Part shown: positions 1 to 8,804 of the stretch, one piece after another
Numbering within the stretch: position 1 is the first letter of the stretch
How the letters are laid out: every line of letters begins with the position of its first letter
Assembly (NCBI RefSeq): GCF_030252425.1
Contig: NZ_CP126994.1
Coordinates: 2,356,001 to 2,420,000, forward strand
DNA length: 64,000 bases
Direction: 5' to 3'
From: Acidisoma sp. PAMC 29798
GTDB lineage: Bacteria; Pseudomonadota; Alphaproteobacteria; Acetobacterales; Acetobacteraceae
Translations under genes and position numbers: made by a program
Notes under the pieces: generated by a model
Told to the model about the DNA's origin: nothing
Seen by the model: only the letters and a program-made list of their open reading frames with translations
Database searches by the model: none

Positions 1-162
1 GTTGATCAGGACCTTGCGCTCGGTCAGCCAGCGTCCGGTGTCGAGGGCTATCCAACGCACCTTCCAGGTGCTGTCATCGAAAAGAAAGTCGCTGACCGTT
101 CCAAGGCTGCCATCCTTGGCCTGGATCTCGTTTCCCTTGAATGACGATACAGCGTCCAGCAT
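1..162 (-). CDS. PRC-barrel domain protein, C-terminus beyond window
   Basis: Reading the minus strand from an ATG at 162 gives a protein beginning MLDAVSSFKGNEIQAKDGSL and continuing through VSDFLFDDSTWKVRWIALD. This is the pattern of a PRC-barrel domain: a short beta strand, a D-G turn, then FDD..W.VRW. An AAGGGA ribosome binding site lies 7-12 bases upstream. PRC-barrel proteins of this kind are small cytoplasmic proteins, often stress- or membrane-associated; the exact role here is unknown. The gene continues past the window edge, so only about 54 residues are visible. Confidence 0.7.
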   Translation of the reverse strand, partial: MLDAVSSFKGNEIQAKDGSLGTVSDFLFDDSTWKVRWIALDTGRWLTERKVLIN

Positions 163-775
163 GGCATGGTCCCTTCGCTTGCAATCATCATCCACGGCGT
201 CGGTCGGGGCCCGGTGCTCATTCGTCTGATGGCCGGCCTATTAGGAAGCTGGTTCTTTTGCCGCGCCGGGATCGGAGCGTATCACTGCATACAATGTGGC
301 CTAGTTGGACCGCGAAACACAGGCTCGGAAACTACTCACGCAGCGGATGCTCTGGCTGGAACTGCGGGCTGGGCCGAAGCAGCGCCGCACGGCGGTCGAT
401 TGACATGTGGAACAAGCAAACGATTTCCGCTGGATCGCAAAGTTCGGAGGCGCTTCCGCCCCGGCCCCACGACGCAATCGGCACCGGCGTTCGATCTGCG
501 GCGAACCCGTTCAGTGTGTGACCATTGGTCTTCACCTGTCGTAGAACGAGGCAGTTTAGTCGAACGCGTTCACTGCGTCCTCTTGCTCGGCGCAACGTGT
601 TCTTGGCACACCGTCATTTATATGACGTTTAGTCCTGTTTATGTTTAGGATGAAACGTCGCCTTGACTTATCACTTGTCTCGATCTGTAAATAAAGATTG
701 GTTGAAGCTAAGTAGCATCGCCTTCCGAGAACGCATCTCCTTTGTCGTTCAAATCATGGGAATGACTGCTCCAAG
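163..775. other. Intergenic stretch without a supported gene
   Basis: About 600 bases between the divergent PRC-barrel gene and the antiporter. Open frames here are short, overlap in several frames and resemble no family I know. It contains one copy of the dispersed TAGTTTCCGA repeat (321-340, minus orientation). The last 150 bases before 776 are AT-richer and probably carry the antiporter promoter, but I could not settle on a -35/-10 pair. Confidence 0.5.
321..340 (-). repeat. Copy of dispersed TAGTTTCCGA repeat
   Basis: The reverse complement reads CGTGAGTAGTTTCCGAGCCT. It shares GAGTAGTTTCCGA and the following CCT with the copy at 33488-33505, and the core TAGTTTCCGA with copies at 5269-5288, 5345-5364 and 33079-33095. 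Its function is unknown. Confidence 0.55.
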
Positions 776-2044
776 ATGACACCTCTTGCCTTCTTTGCGA
801 TATTGTTGACCCTCGCGTCACTGTTCGGAGTGGTCAATCATCGCACGTTGCGGCTACCCAATACGATTGGCGTGTTGATCATCGCCCTCCTGGTCTCAAT
901 GGTCATGCTCGCTGCCGATCAGCTTACCCCGGGCTACAATCTCAAAGCGCTCTCACGGTCGCTACTCGGCACGATCAACCTCCCACAAGCGCTGCTTAAT
1001 GGTGTCTTGTCGTTTCTCTTGTTTGCCGGTTCGCTGCATGTTGATCTCGGGCAGTTGTGGGCCCGCAAACTTACCGTGCTGGCATTGGCCGTCGTCGGCA
1101 CTCTGCTTGCCGTCGCGTTGTTTGGAGGCGGGATGTGGTTGGTATTCCCACTCCTCGGCCAACCGGTTCCCCTGATCTGGTGCGTTGTCCTCGGTGCCAT
1201 CCTCGCGCCGACCGACCCCGTCTCCGTCGTTGGCATGTTGCGACGGATTGGTTTGCCACCCTCTCTACAAGCCGTGTTTGCGGGCGAAGCACTCTTCAAC
1301 GATGGGGTCGGCGTAGTGATCTTCGGTGTCGCTCTGGGTGTCGCCACTGGGGATGGCTCGGTATCGGGCGGGACCACGATTATTTCGCTCTTTTTGCTCC
1401 AAGCCGTGGGTGGGGGCCTCCTCGGCTTGATCTTAGGATGGCTGACGGTTCAACTCTTGCGCCTGGTCGATGATGCTCACCTTGAGCTTACCATTTCGCT
1501 GGCCTTGGCAACGGGAACTTTCAGCCTGGCGAACGCGTTGGGCATGTCCGGCCCAATCGCAGTCGTTGTCGCTGGCCTTACGCTCGGATCTCGTCAAGGT
1601 TTAGCGGCTATCTCACAAAATGGGCGTAAGGAACTGAAGACTTTTTGGTCCCTTATCGACGAAGTCCTGAATGTGCTGCTCTTTCTCCTGATCGGATTCG
1701 AAATCGTCGCCATCGCCTTTCATATGTCCCACATTTTAGCCGCCCTGCTTGCGATTCCACTCTCAGTCGTCGTGCGCGCGATTAGCGTCTTTCTTGCCAC
1801 ACTGCTCACGCGTCTACGCGGTGCCGATCGTGGCCGCGCGCTCATCGTATTGACATGGGGAGGACTGCGTGGCGGCATTTCAGTCGCCCTGGCGCTAGGA
1901 CTGCCCCCGGGCCCCGAGCGCGGCGCCTTGCTGGCGGTATGCTACGGTGTGGTTGTGTTTACGATTGTTGTGCAAGGCTTGACGATTGAACGCGTCGCGA
2001 GACGTTTCTATAAAATGAAGAATGACCCTCCAGATCATGCCTAA
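776..2044 (+). CDS. Na+/H+ antiporter, CPA1 (NhaP-type) family
   Basis: A 422-residue polytopic inner-membrane protein with about 12 hydrophobic segments. Family hallmarks are visible: APTDPVS at 144-150 and GEALFNDGVG at 170-179, where N175-D176 is the ion-binding pair of CPA1 exchangers. It should exchange Na+ (or K+) for H+ in pH and salt homeostasis. There is no long cytoplasmic C-terminal domain; the protein ends with a short KMKNDPPDHA-like tail. The stop codon lies three bases before the left end of an IS6 element (2048), so the native 3' context has been lost and the last few residues may not be ancestral. The codon mix looks less GC-skewed than in the right half of the window, consistent with transfer. 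Confidence 0.88.
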   Translation: MTPLAFFAILLTLASLFGVVNHRTLRLPNTIGVLIIALLVSMVMLAADQLTPGYNLKALSRSLLGTINLPQALLNGVLSFLLFAGSLHVDLGQLWARKLTVLALAVVGTLLAVALFGGGMWLVFPLLGQPVPLIWCVVLGAILAPTDPVSVVGMLRRIGLPPSLQAVFAGEALFNDGVGVVIFGVALGVATGDGSVSGGTTIISLFLLQAVGGGLLGLILGWLTVQLLRLVDDAHLELTISLALATGTFSLANALGMSGPIAVVVAGLTLGSRQGLAAISQNGRKELKTFWSLIDEVLNVLLFLLIGFEIVAIAFHMSHILAALLAIPLSVVVRAISVFLATLLTRLRGADRGRALIVLTWGGLRGGISVALALGLPPGPERGALLAVCYGVVVFTIVVQGLTIERVARRFYKMKNDPPDHA

Positions 2045-2047
2045 CCC

Positions 2048-2898
2048 GGTTCTGTTGCAAGGCTGCCCGCTGCGCCCGGGACGTGGCAAGCTATGCCCGG
2101 GCGAACGGCGGGTGGGTGATGAACGAGGACCAAGGTGGCGCATTAAAAGGGCGGCACTTCGCGGCGAATGTCATCCTATGGGCTCTCCGGTGGTATCTCG
2201 CGTTCCCCGTCAGCTATCGCGACCTCTCGTTGATGCTGTCTGATCGCGGCGTGGAAGTCGATCACACCACGATCTTCCGCTGGGTGCAGGCCTATGCGGC
2301 GTCGCTGGAGAAGCGGCTCCGACGTCATCTGCGGCGCAACACCGGCTCCTGGCGGGTGGACGAGACCTATATCAAGGTCAAGGGAGCCTGGACCCATCTC
2401 TATCGGGCTGTGGATATCCTTGGCCAGACGATCGACTTCCTGCTGTCGCCGCGGCGGGACGCAGCTTCGGCTAAGCGTTTCTTCCGTAAGGCACTGGCGC
2501 AGGTCCATACTGGTAACCCGCGCACGATCACCGTCGACAAGAACCCGGCCTACCCACGTGCCACCGCAGACATGAAGCGTGGAGGTGAGCTGTGGCGTTT
2601 CGCGCAGCTGCGACAGTGCAAATACCTCAACAACATTGTTGAGCAAGATCATCGAAGAATAAAGCGGTTGGTGAGGCCTGGGCTCGGCTTTGGAAGCCTG
2701 CCAACGGCCCGACGAACGCTGGCCGGCTACGAAGCAATGGCGATGATCCGAAAGGGGCAGGTTCACAACATCGGCGGTCGCGACATGCAGGCGCAGACCG
2801 CGTTCGTCGCAAACCTCTTTCAAGTCGCAGCTTGAGATCGTCGGCCTCAGGCCGTCTACCGGATTGGTGCGTCTTCCGCCAGCATTTGCAACAGAACC
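2048..2898 (+). mobile_element. IS6-family insertion sequence, complete
   Basis: Bounded by inverted repeats GGTTCTGTTGCAA at 2048-2060 and TTGCAACAGAACC at 2886-2898, the typical IS6/IS26 end. Length is 851 bp with a single transposase gene. The flanking octamers (2040-2047 and 2899-2906) do not match, so there is no target-site duplication. That is usual when replicative IS6 activity has deleted adjacent DNA. The right flank is a headless alcohol dehydrogenase gene, in line with an IS-mediated deletion. Confidence 0.9.
2119..2835 (+). CDS. IS6-family transposase
   Basis: A 238-residue DDE transposase reading MNEDQGGALKGRHFAANVIL at its start. The catalytic triad regions are visible: WRVDETYIKVKG (first D), ITVDKNPAYP (second D) and NNIVEQDHRRIKR (E). 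The family catalyses replicative cointegrate formation. I chose the ATG at 2119 because IS6 proteins normally begin here; an in-frame ATG at 2083 would add 12 residues. The gene fills nearly the whole element and appears intact. Confidence 0.92.
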   Translation: MNEDQGGALKGRHFAANVILWALRWYLAFPVSYRDLSLMLSDRGVEVDHTTIFRWVQAYAASLEKRLRRHLRRNTGSWRVDETYIKVKGAWTHLYRAVDILGQTIDFLLSPRRDAASAKRFFRKALAQVHTGNPRTITVDKNPAYPRATADMKRGGELWRFAQLRQCKYLNNIVEQDHRRIKRLVRPGLGFGSLPTARRTLAGYEAMAMIRKGQVHNIGGRDMQAQTAFVANLFQVAA

Positions 2899-3542
2899 CG
2901 CGGGATGGCGGCTTTGCGACAGCCACGGTCGCCGACGCTCGCTTCGCATTCCCGCTCGGGGACGCGGGAATGGACGTCGAAGTCGCACCTCTGCTCTGCG
3001 CCGGACTGATCGGCTGGCGATCACTGGTCATCGCGGGCGAGGGTCACAAACTCGGTCTGTATGGGTTCGGAGCGGCGGCGCATATCCTTGCGCAGGTTGC
3101 CGCTTGGCAGGGTCGATCCGTCTATGCCTTCACCAAACCCGGCGACGTCGCAAACCAGGCCTTCGCCCGGAGCCTCGGCGCCCGCTGGGCAGGCGGCTCG
3201 GACAAGATGCCCCCGGAACCTCTCGATGCGGCGATCATCTTTGCCACTGTCGGAGACCTGGTGCCCATGGCACTGAAGGCGGTGCGGAAAGGCGGTCGCG
3301 TCGTTTGTGCCGGCATCCACATGAGCGATATCCCGTCCTTCCCCTACAGCCTGCTTTGGGAAGAGCGCCAACTCGTCTCCGTCGCCAATCTTACGCGCCA
3401 GGACGGCCTAGAATTTCTGAGCCTCGTGCCGAAGATCGGCATCATCATGGAAACGATGCCCTACCCGCTTGTGAAGGCGAATGAAGCACTCGCCGACCTT
3501 CGGGCCGGCCGCTTCGAAGGGGCCGCCGTTCTCGTGCCCTGA
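2899..3542 (+). pseudogene. Zinc-type alcohol dehydrogenase, N-terminus deleted by IS6
   Basis: About 213 residues of the C-terminal two-thirds of a medium-chain alcohol dehydrogenase remain. The Rossmann region (LGLYGFGAAAHILAQVA) is present, followed by AFTKPGD and the C-terminal segment ending FEGAAVLVP. The N-terminal catalytic domain with the zinc-binding Cys and His residues is gone, because the reading frame enters directly from the IS6 right end at 2898. The frame is continuous with IS sequence, so a chimeric peptide could be made, but enzyme activity is not expected. The original enzyme would have been an NAD(P)-dependent alcohol/aldehyde oxidoreductase. Confidence 0.85.
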
Positions 3543-3550
3543 CCCGTCCA

Positions 3551-5224
3551 TCACGCTTGATTGTCGTGCAAAGCCATGAACGCCTTATAGAGAACACGCG
3601 GCTCGAATTTACCCTGATATACGGCCGGCGGTTTCCGCTTCAGGTCCAACAGCGCATAGACGGCCGTCTGTGCGGAGCGGATCGAATACTCGACGGTGAA
3701 GACGACGTCGTCAGGCAATTCGCAAAACTGGCCGATAAAGCCAAGGTTGGTGGATCCGGCCGGTACGACCTCAGGTCGGTCACCCTTCTCGCGACGGAGA
3801 AACTGGCTCGTGATGAAGGGCATCATGCAGGGAATGCAGATGCTGCTCTTCAGAATTCCTTCAGCCTCGGCCTCGATACGGAGATGACCAAGAATTTCGG
3901 TCATGATCTCCTGTCCGCTACAGGCGGACATCGGTTTTTTAACGAAGTCGCCCAGCTTATCGACCGCTAATCCGTACCCCCAGACGACGCTGACATCGTC
4001 GGACTGGCCGATGAAATGCGGCTGGAACGGAATAACGATCGAGGCCAGCCAGCTGGACTGTGAGAAGGTGATTAACCCCCCCTCCCCTGGCACATTTCCG
4101 GTCATGTCCGCGACTGCGTGGAGGAAGGCCGGATCATGGAAGGTGGTGGTGAAGGATACCCAGCGCGATTCCTCCACATGGTCCGCGAAGACGGACGGGC
4201 GTCCGAATTCAGGCCGACCCGTAGCGATCGTCTTCCAGAGCTGCCATGCTCCGCCGTGGTCGCGGACGTCGACGAGCGGCGCAGTTTCGTTGGTGCCGAG
4301 GCTTGACGCTGCCGTCATCGAGCCAAGCGTGACCAGAACGTAGTCGCCGGTCTTGACAACGATCTCTCCTGGCTCGCCATCTTGTTCGAAGATGATGCCT
4401 GCCACGGCTCTTGCGCCGTCCTGCTCCGCAAACGCAAGGTCGGTGACCCTCGTATTGATCTCGAAAGTAACGCCACGTTTCTGAAGCCAGGCCTGCAGCG
4501 GCCGCACCATTGAATCATACTGGTTGTAAACGGTTCGCATGATGCCCTCGAGACGGTTGAAGCCGCCGATCATGTGTGAGAACCGCAGCAAATATCGCTT
4601 GAACTCAACGGCGCTGTGCCATGGCTGGAAAGCGAAGGTCGTGCACCACATAAGCCAGAAATTGGTCTTGAAGAACTCGGGCTCGAATTGGTCTGAAATA
4701 CTCGTGCGACCCAGCAACCGCTCCGGTTCCAGCGCCAATCGCTCGATCGCCAGGATATGGCGCTCGCTGAGACCGAACTCCGGCGCCGTATGGCGATGTC
4801 CGTCATGGAAAAGCCGGGACTTCGACGACGTCTTGAGAGTGTCGTTCCAAGCCAGTGTCTCCTGCGTGACCGTCTTGCTGCCATCCAGCGTCGGAATTGA
4901 ATCAAAAAGCTCAAGGGTGCACAGGTACTTGCTCTCAAGCATCCGGCCACCGCGCAGCACATACCCCGCCTGCGGTGATCCTGCGCCGTCGAGGCTGCCG
5001 CCGAGCTTGTCCATCTCTTCCAGTATGATGACATTCCGGCCGAGGACATCACCATCGCGGATCATGAAGGCTGCAGCCGCCAGGGAGGCGATGCCGCCAC
5101 CGACCAGATAAACCTTCGCGTCGTCGCGAGTGGCGCCGCTGGGGGCCGGGGTTGGAAGTCCTGTATCGTAACGGGTCGGCAAGATTGAGGCTCCTAATGA
5201 GGCCGCTCGGAAGAGCGGTAGCAA
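3551..5224 (-). CDS. ohyA: Oleate hydratase (myosin-cross-reactive antigen family)
   Basis: A 557-residue FAD-dependent hydratase, EC 4.2.1.53 type, which adds water to cis-9 double bonds of unsaturated fatty acids to give 10-hydroxy acids. The N-terminal nucleotide-binding motif is VYLVGGGIASLAAAAFM at 38-54. It is followed by the family block GGRMLESKYLCTLELFDSIP and, near the C-terminus, FIGQFCELPDDVVFTVEYS. The length matches the family. It is a single gene with its 5' end facing the 96-bp inverted-repeat structure at 5269-5364. The neighbour upstream is a truncated oxidoreductase. Role by analogy: detoxification of unsaturated fatty acids at the membrane. Start taken at the ATG at 5224; a later start is possible because the first about 35 residues are not conserved. 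Confidence 0.9.
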   Translation of the reverse strand: MLPLFRAASLGASILPTRYDTGLPTPAPSGATRDDAKVYLVGGGIASLAAAAFMIRDGDVLGRNVIILEEMDKLGGSLDGAGSPQAGYVLRGGRMLESKYLCTLELFDSIPTLDGSKTVTQETLAWNDTLKTSSKSRLFHDGHRHTAPEFGLSERHILAIERLALEPERLLGRTSISDQFEPEFFKTNFWLMWCTTFAFQPWHSAVEFKRYLLRFSHMIGGFNRLEGIMRTVYNQYDSMVRPLQAWLQKRGVTFEINTRVTDLAFAEQDGARAVAGIIFEQDGEPGEIVVKTGDYVLVTLGSMTAASSLGTNETAPLVDVRDHGGAWQLWKTIATGRPEFGRPSVFADHVEESRWVSFTTTFHDPAFLHAVADMTGNVPGEGGLITFSQSSWLASIVIPFQPHFIGQSDDVSVVWGYGLAVDKLGDFVKKPMSACSGQEIMTEILGHLRIEAEAEGILKSSICIPCMMPFITSQFLRREKGDRPEVVPAGSTNLGFIGQFCELPDDVVFTVEYSIRSAQTAVYALLDLKRKPPAVYQGKFEPRVLYKAFMALHDNQA

Positions 5225-5268
5225 TTTCGCAGCCTCTTCGTAGGTTCACCACATTTCGCCAGGAAGTA

Positions 5269-5364
5269 GTAGCCTCGGAAACTACCTATCACGTCTCCTG
5301 CGCGGGGGGCTGGGGTGGTGATGGTGGCGTTCGTTCTTCGAAGCTAGGTAGTTTCCGAGGCTAC
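5269..5364. repeat. Perfect 20-bp inverted repeat pair with 56-bp spacer
   Basis: The left arm GTAGCCTCGGAAACTACCTA (5269-5288) is repeated exactly, inverted, at 5345-5364. The match stops abruptly on both sides of each arm. The G-rich spacer (5289-5344) has no coding capacity. The structure sits between the divergent ohyA and BON genes. It could be a miniature mobile element, a pair of recombination or transposase sites, or a large operator. The arms belong to the TAGTTTCCGA repeat family. Confidence 0.8.
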
Positions 5365-5439
5365 CCGCCGCGCGCGCCGGCTCTCTATGATTTGGGCAAT
5401 GGACAACACCGTCCAATCACCGAGATTCGGAGCAACTCC

Positions 5440-6090
5440 ATGTCACAAGATAGTTTGCTGCAACTCGCAGTCCTGGCAGAACTGGCCTGGGAACCGAGCG
5501 TCACCGCAGGCCATATCGGCGTCACCGCAAACGCTGGTATCGTGACCCTTACAGGTCATGTCGAGACTTACGCCGAGAAGCACGCGGCGGAGACCGCCGC
5601 CCGGCGCGTAAAGGGCGTAAAGGCGGTCGCCGAAGAACTTGAGGTTCTACTCCCGTTCGAGCGCAAGCGCGGCGACGACGACATTGCGGCTGCTGTACTC
5701 GAGCGGCTTGCATGGGACGTCACCATTCCGCCAAACGCAATCACCGTCAAGGTGGAACAAGGCTGGATTGCCCTCACGGGTCAGGTGAACTGGTATTACC
5801 AGAAGGAGGCCGCGGAACAGGATGTGCGGCGACTTACTGGCGTTGTCGGCGTCTCCAACCTCATCCTGGTCAAGCCGGCCGTCGATGCGGCGGATATCAG
5901 TACCCACATCGCGCAGGCTTTGCATCGCTCATGGCTCGTGGACACCAATGAGATCAAGGTGACCGCAGAGGGTGGAGCGGTACGTCTATCGGGCGCGGCC
6001 TACTCGCCACAAGACCGCGACGTCGCCTTCGCGACCGCCTGGGCCGCACCCGGCGTCGTCAGTGTGGAGAACGACATTCTTGTCCTGTAG
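5440..6090 (+). CDS. Triple BON-domain protein
   Basis: A 216-residue protein of three consecutive BON domains, roughly residues 15-70, 85-140 and 155-215. Each carries the V..GIVTLTGHV / GWIALTGQV / GGAVRLSGAA type strand pair and a following helix ending in V.GV..V.N.I. There is no signal peptide, so it is likely cytoplasmic. BON domains bind membranes or other proteins, and multi-BON cytoplasmic proteins often sit in stress islands. Start chosen at the ATG at 5440, preceded by GGAG at 5429-5432. The following response regulator begins 48 bases downstream on the same strand. Confidence 0.85.
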   Translation: MSQDSLLQLAVLAELAWEPSVTAGHIGVTANAGIVTLTGHVETYAEKHAAETAARRVKGVKAVAEELEVLLPFERKRGDDDIAAAVLERLAWDVTIPPNAITVKVEQGWIALTGQVNWYYQKEAAEQDVRRLTGVVGVSNLILVKPAVDAADISTHIAQALHRSWLVDTNEIKVTAEGGAVRLSGAAYSPQDRDVAFATAWAAPGVVSVENDILVL

Positions 6091-6138
6091 ACACACCCGA
6101 CTGCTTGTCCCGGAACCATCGAAACGGGGTTATCTGAC

Positions 6139-6492
6139 ATGACATCGCTTCGTATCGTGCTGGTGGAGGATGACGACCTGATCGGCATCCTGCTGGGCGC
6201 GATGCTTGAGGGGATGGGCCATGACGTTGTCGCGGTCGTCGCGACGGAGGACGATGCGGTCGCCGCTGCCGCGCATCACCAACCGGACCTCATGATTGTA
6301 GATGTCCAGCTTCGGGAAGGAAGTGGCCCGGCGGCCATCGCAAGGGTTCTGGAGACTGGGCAGGTCCCTCATCTCTTCATGAGTGGTGCAGCACTGCGAA
6401 CCGAAGCAACTGGCGTCGTCGTTCTGCGAAAGCCTTTTCTTGAAAAGGGCCTTTTGCAAGCAATGCGACGAGCCCTCGAAGTTCCGGCCTAA
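6139..6492 (+). CDS. Single-domain response regulator (CheY-like receiver)
   Basis: A 117-residue receiver domain without an output domain. Acidic residues E10-D11-D12, phospho-acceptor D55 (LMIVDVQL) and K98 (VLRKPF) are in the expected places. It probably acts as a phosphate shuttle or sink in a phosphorelay, or by protein contact. The cognate kinase is not adjacent; the kinases at 12.3-15.2 kb are possible partners. Codons look like the neighbouring BON gene and the two may be co-transcribed. The ISL3 remnant begins 27 bases after the stop. Confidence 0.88.
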   Translation: MTSLRIVLVEDDDLIGILLGAMLEGMGHDVVAVVATEDDAVAAAAHHQPDLMIVDVQLREGSGPAAIARVLETGQVPHLFMSGAALRTEATGVVVLRKPFLEKGLLQAMRRALEVPA

Positions 6493-6519
6493 TCTTAAAT
6501 TGTGTTCCGGCATGGAAAG

Positions 6520-7153
6520 GGCTCTGACGCAATTTCGCTGATGGACAGTGTCATGCAGCGCCGATCAGCCGTGCTTCAAGCAGATCGAGATTTGCGCGGC
6601 CATACATCTGCCGCTTCACGAGCTTGAGCTTGGTGATCTGACCTTCGGTTTGGCCGTTCGACCAGGGCTCGATGATAGCGGCCCGCATCGCGGCCATATC
6701 TTTGGCGACGCCGCGTGCGAGCGGAGCGATAAGGCTGGTACGGGCGTGCTTGATCCAGCCGTCCAAGTTGGCAGCCGCCTTGGTCCGGATCATGGCCTGG
6801 AACCGCTCCACCAAAGCCCTTGCATCAGCCAAGCCCGGTACTCTCGCCTCGACGGCGGCAACAATGACGGTGTCTGCCTTGGTCAGGTGATCGCGCCCTA
6901 TGCCCATCAATCGGGCCAAGGTGCGGGCAGAGGCCGCCTTCCGGAGGCCCTGTACCCGCATCTGATCCGCGGGCCGACGCCGGGTTGTCCATTCGCTGAC
7001 AACGCGCAGCGACCCTCGAAAGCCCTGATCGCCGAGCCTGCGCCAGAGTTCGGCGCCGTTGCGACAACCCGACGCCCACTCGACATCCAGCACGGGCAGG
7101 TAAGGGTCCAGGGAGCTTTGACGCATACGGAATGTGAATTCGCTTGCAATACT
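6520..7153 (-). mobile_element. ISL3-family remnant (3' end retained)
   Basis: Starts at the terminal sequence GGCTCTGACGCAATTTCG (6520 onward), closely matching the right end of the complete ISL3 copy next door. It carries the C-terminal third of a transposase on the minus strand. The 5' part is missing; at 7154 the left end of the intact ISL3 copy begins directly. This is an older copy into or against which the second element moved. Confidence 0.8.
6551..7126 (-). pseudogene. ISL3 transposase fragment (C-terminal)
   Basis: About 191 residues ending NGQTEGQITKLKLVKRQMYG...LEARLIGAA. This is clearly homologous, but not identical, to the C-terminus of the intact transposase at 7221-8795. The N-terminal zinc-binding and first catalytic segments are absent. 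It cannot be functional alone. Confidence 0.85.
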
Positions 7154-8804
7154 GGCTCTGACTCACTTTTGATGGAATTGGGGTGCTGTGTGGCTCGGAT
7201 CATCGAGGGAGTTCGCTACCATGCCCCAATCTTTTCGCGCCACTGCTCTCGTTCCACGCGGTTTCGTCGTCGATGAGGTCACGAGCGATGGCGCGAGCGC
7301 GCTGATCACCGTGCGCTCCGTTCAAACCGCGAGCGTCTGTCCTGGGTGCGGAACCCAATCCGGCCGAGTTCATAGCCGATATCATCGGTGCTTGGCGGAC
7401 CTGCCGATCGCTGGGCGTCCTGTTCGCCTCAGGGTGCGAGCGCGTCGGTTCTATTGTCGGACCGTTCTATGCGGGCGGCGTGTGTTCGCCGAGCGCTTCG
7501 ACGATGACGTGCTAGTCCCGTGGGCACGCAGAACGGCGCGTCTCGATCATATTGTCCATCATCTTGGTCTGGCACTGGGCGGCCGACCGGCGGCCAGCTT
7601 TGCGCGTCGGCTCATGGTGCCGGTCAGCAGGGATACGTTGCTGCGGGTCATCCGCCGACGCGGCAGTCCGCCTTTTGTGCGGCCGACCGTCATCGGGATC
7701 GACGACTGGGCGTGGCGGCGCAATCACCGCTACGGAACGCTGATCTGTGATTTGGAGCGGCGGCGAACGATCGCGCTTCTGCCTGATCGTGAGCCCGCGA
7801 CAGCAAGGGAATGGCTGTCGCAGCAGCCGCAGATCGCAGTGGTTGCGCGCGATCGTGGCGGGGCATACGCCCTCGCCACGGCCAAAGCGTTGCCCGATGC
7901 GACCCAGGTTGCCGACCGCTGGCACCTTATGGAAAATGCGAGCCGCGCCTTTCTCGATGCGGTCCGAAAGTCGATACGTCAGATCCGCTCTGTGATCGGC
8001 GCGGCCACGATCAACCCCAGCCTGCTCACCGCTGCCGAACGGATCCAATACGAAGGCTATCTCCGCCGAGAAGAAGACAACGCCGCCATTCTCTGCCTGG
8101 CCAAGGACGGGATCGCGATCAAGGAGATCATGCGCCGAACCGGATACAGCCGCGGCCTCGTCCGGCGGATCTTGCGTGGACAGCGCTCCGATATCTTCCG
8201 CATGCGGGAGAGCTCGCTCGAGCTGTATCTGCCTTGGCTTGACGAGCGCTGGGCCGCTGGTGATCGCAACGCAGCTGCACTTTGGCGGCTGCTGAAGCAG
8301 AAGGGTTTTCGCGGTTGCATGCGCGTCGTCAGCGAATGGGCCACGCGTCGGCGCCAAGGGGACAAAACAGATAACGCGCCGAGCCGAACACCTGCGGCAC
8401 GAACCATTGCGCGGTTGCTGACCGTCAGTCGCGATCAGCTGTCGCGGTCCGAAGTGGTCACGGTGGCCGCCATCGAGGCCGGTGTGCCGCTCCTCGTGCA
8501 AGCACGCGAGATCGTTGCCGGTTTTCAAGCGATGGTGCGCAAGGGATGCCTGGACATGCTCGACCCATGGTTAGAGCGAGCGCAACCGAGCCTCGTCATG
8601 TCGTTCGCCAACGGCGTCCTTAGGGACAAAGCGGCTGTCACCGCTGCGATCACATCGGCCTGGTCAAACGGACAGACCGAGGGTCAGATCACAAAGCTGA
8701 AGCTCGTCAAACGCCAGATGTATGGCCGAGGGAAGCTCGATCTCCTTCAGGCGCGCGTTATTGGCCCCTATGAGCTCAACATCCACCAAATGTGAGTCAG
8801 AGCC
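7154..8804 (+). mobile_element. ISL3-family insertion sequence, complete
   Basis: Left end GGCTCTGACTCACTTTTGATGG (7154-7175, shown in part) matches the inverted right end ...TGTGAGTCAGAGCC closing at 8804. The 1651-bp element has one transposase gene. The 8-bp flanks (7146-7153 and 8805-8812) do not match, so flanking DNA has been rearranged. The left neighbour is an older ISL3 fragment and the right neighbour is an interrupted ydcF-like gene. Confidence 0.88.
7221..8795 (+). CDS. ISL3-family transposase
   Basis: A 524-residue transposase. An N-terminal zinc-binding segment begins CPGCGTQSGRVHSRYHR, with a second Cys pair in FYCRTVLCGRRVF. An acidic catalytic region follows with VIGIDDWAWRRNHRYG, and the C-terminal block WSNGQTEGQITKLKLVKRQM holds the catalytic Glu. 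Start taken at the ATG at 7221, which has GAGGGAG upstream (7205-7211); an in-frame upstream ATG at 7188 lacks this. The stop codon lies inside the right inverted repeat, as is common for the family. Full length, probably active. Confidence 0.9.
   Translation: MPQSFRATALVPRGFVVDEVTSDGASALITVRSVQTASVCPGCGTQSGRVHSRYHRCLADLPIAGRPVRLRVRARRFYCRTVLCGRRVFAERFDDDVLVPWARRTARLDHIVHHLGLALGGRPAASFARRLMVPVSRDTLLRVIRRRGSPPFVRPTVIGIDDWAWRRNHRYGTLICDLERRRTIALLPDREPATAREWLSQQPQIAVVARDRGGAYALATAKALPDATQVADRWHLMENASRAFLDAVRKSIRQIRSVIGAATINPSLLTAAERIQYEGYLRREEDNAAILCLAKDGIAIKEIMRRTGYSRGLVRRILRGQRSDIFRMRESSLELYLPWLDERWAAGDRNAAALWRLLKQKGFRGCMRVVSEWATRRRQGDKTDNAPSRTPAARTIARLLTVSRDQLSRSEVVTVAAIEAGVPLLVQAREIVAGFQAMVRKGCLDMLDPWLERAQPSLVMSFANGVLRDKAAVTAAITSAWSNGQTEGQITKLKLVKRQMYGRGKLDLLQARVIGPYELNIHQM

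Noticed and set aside
5152-5439. N-terminal extension of the BON protein frame
   Set aside because: It crosses the inverted-repeat structure and ohyA 5' end; the ATG at 5440 has a proper ribosome binding site and starts the first BON domain.
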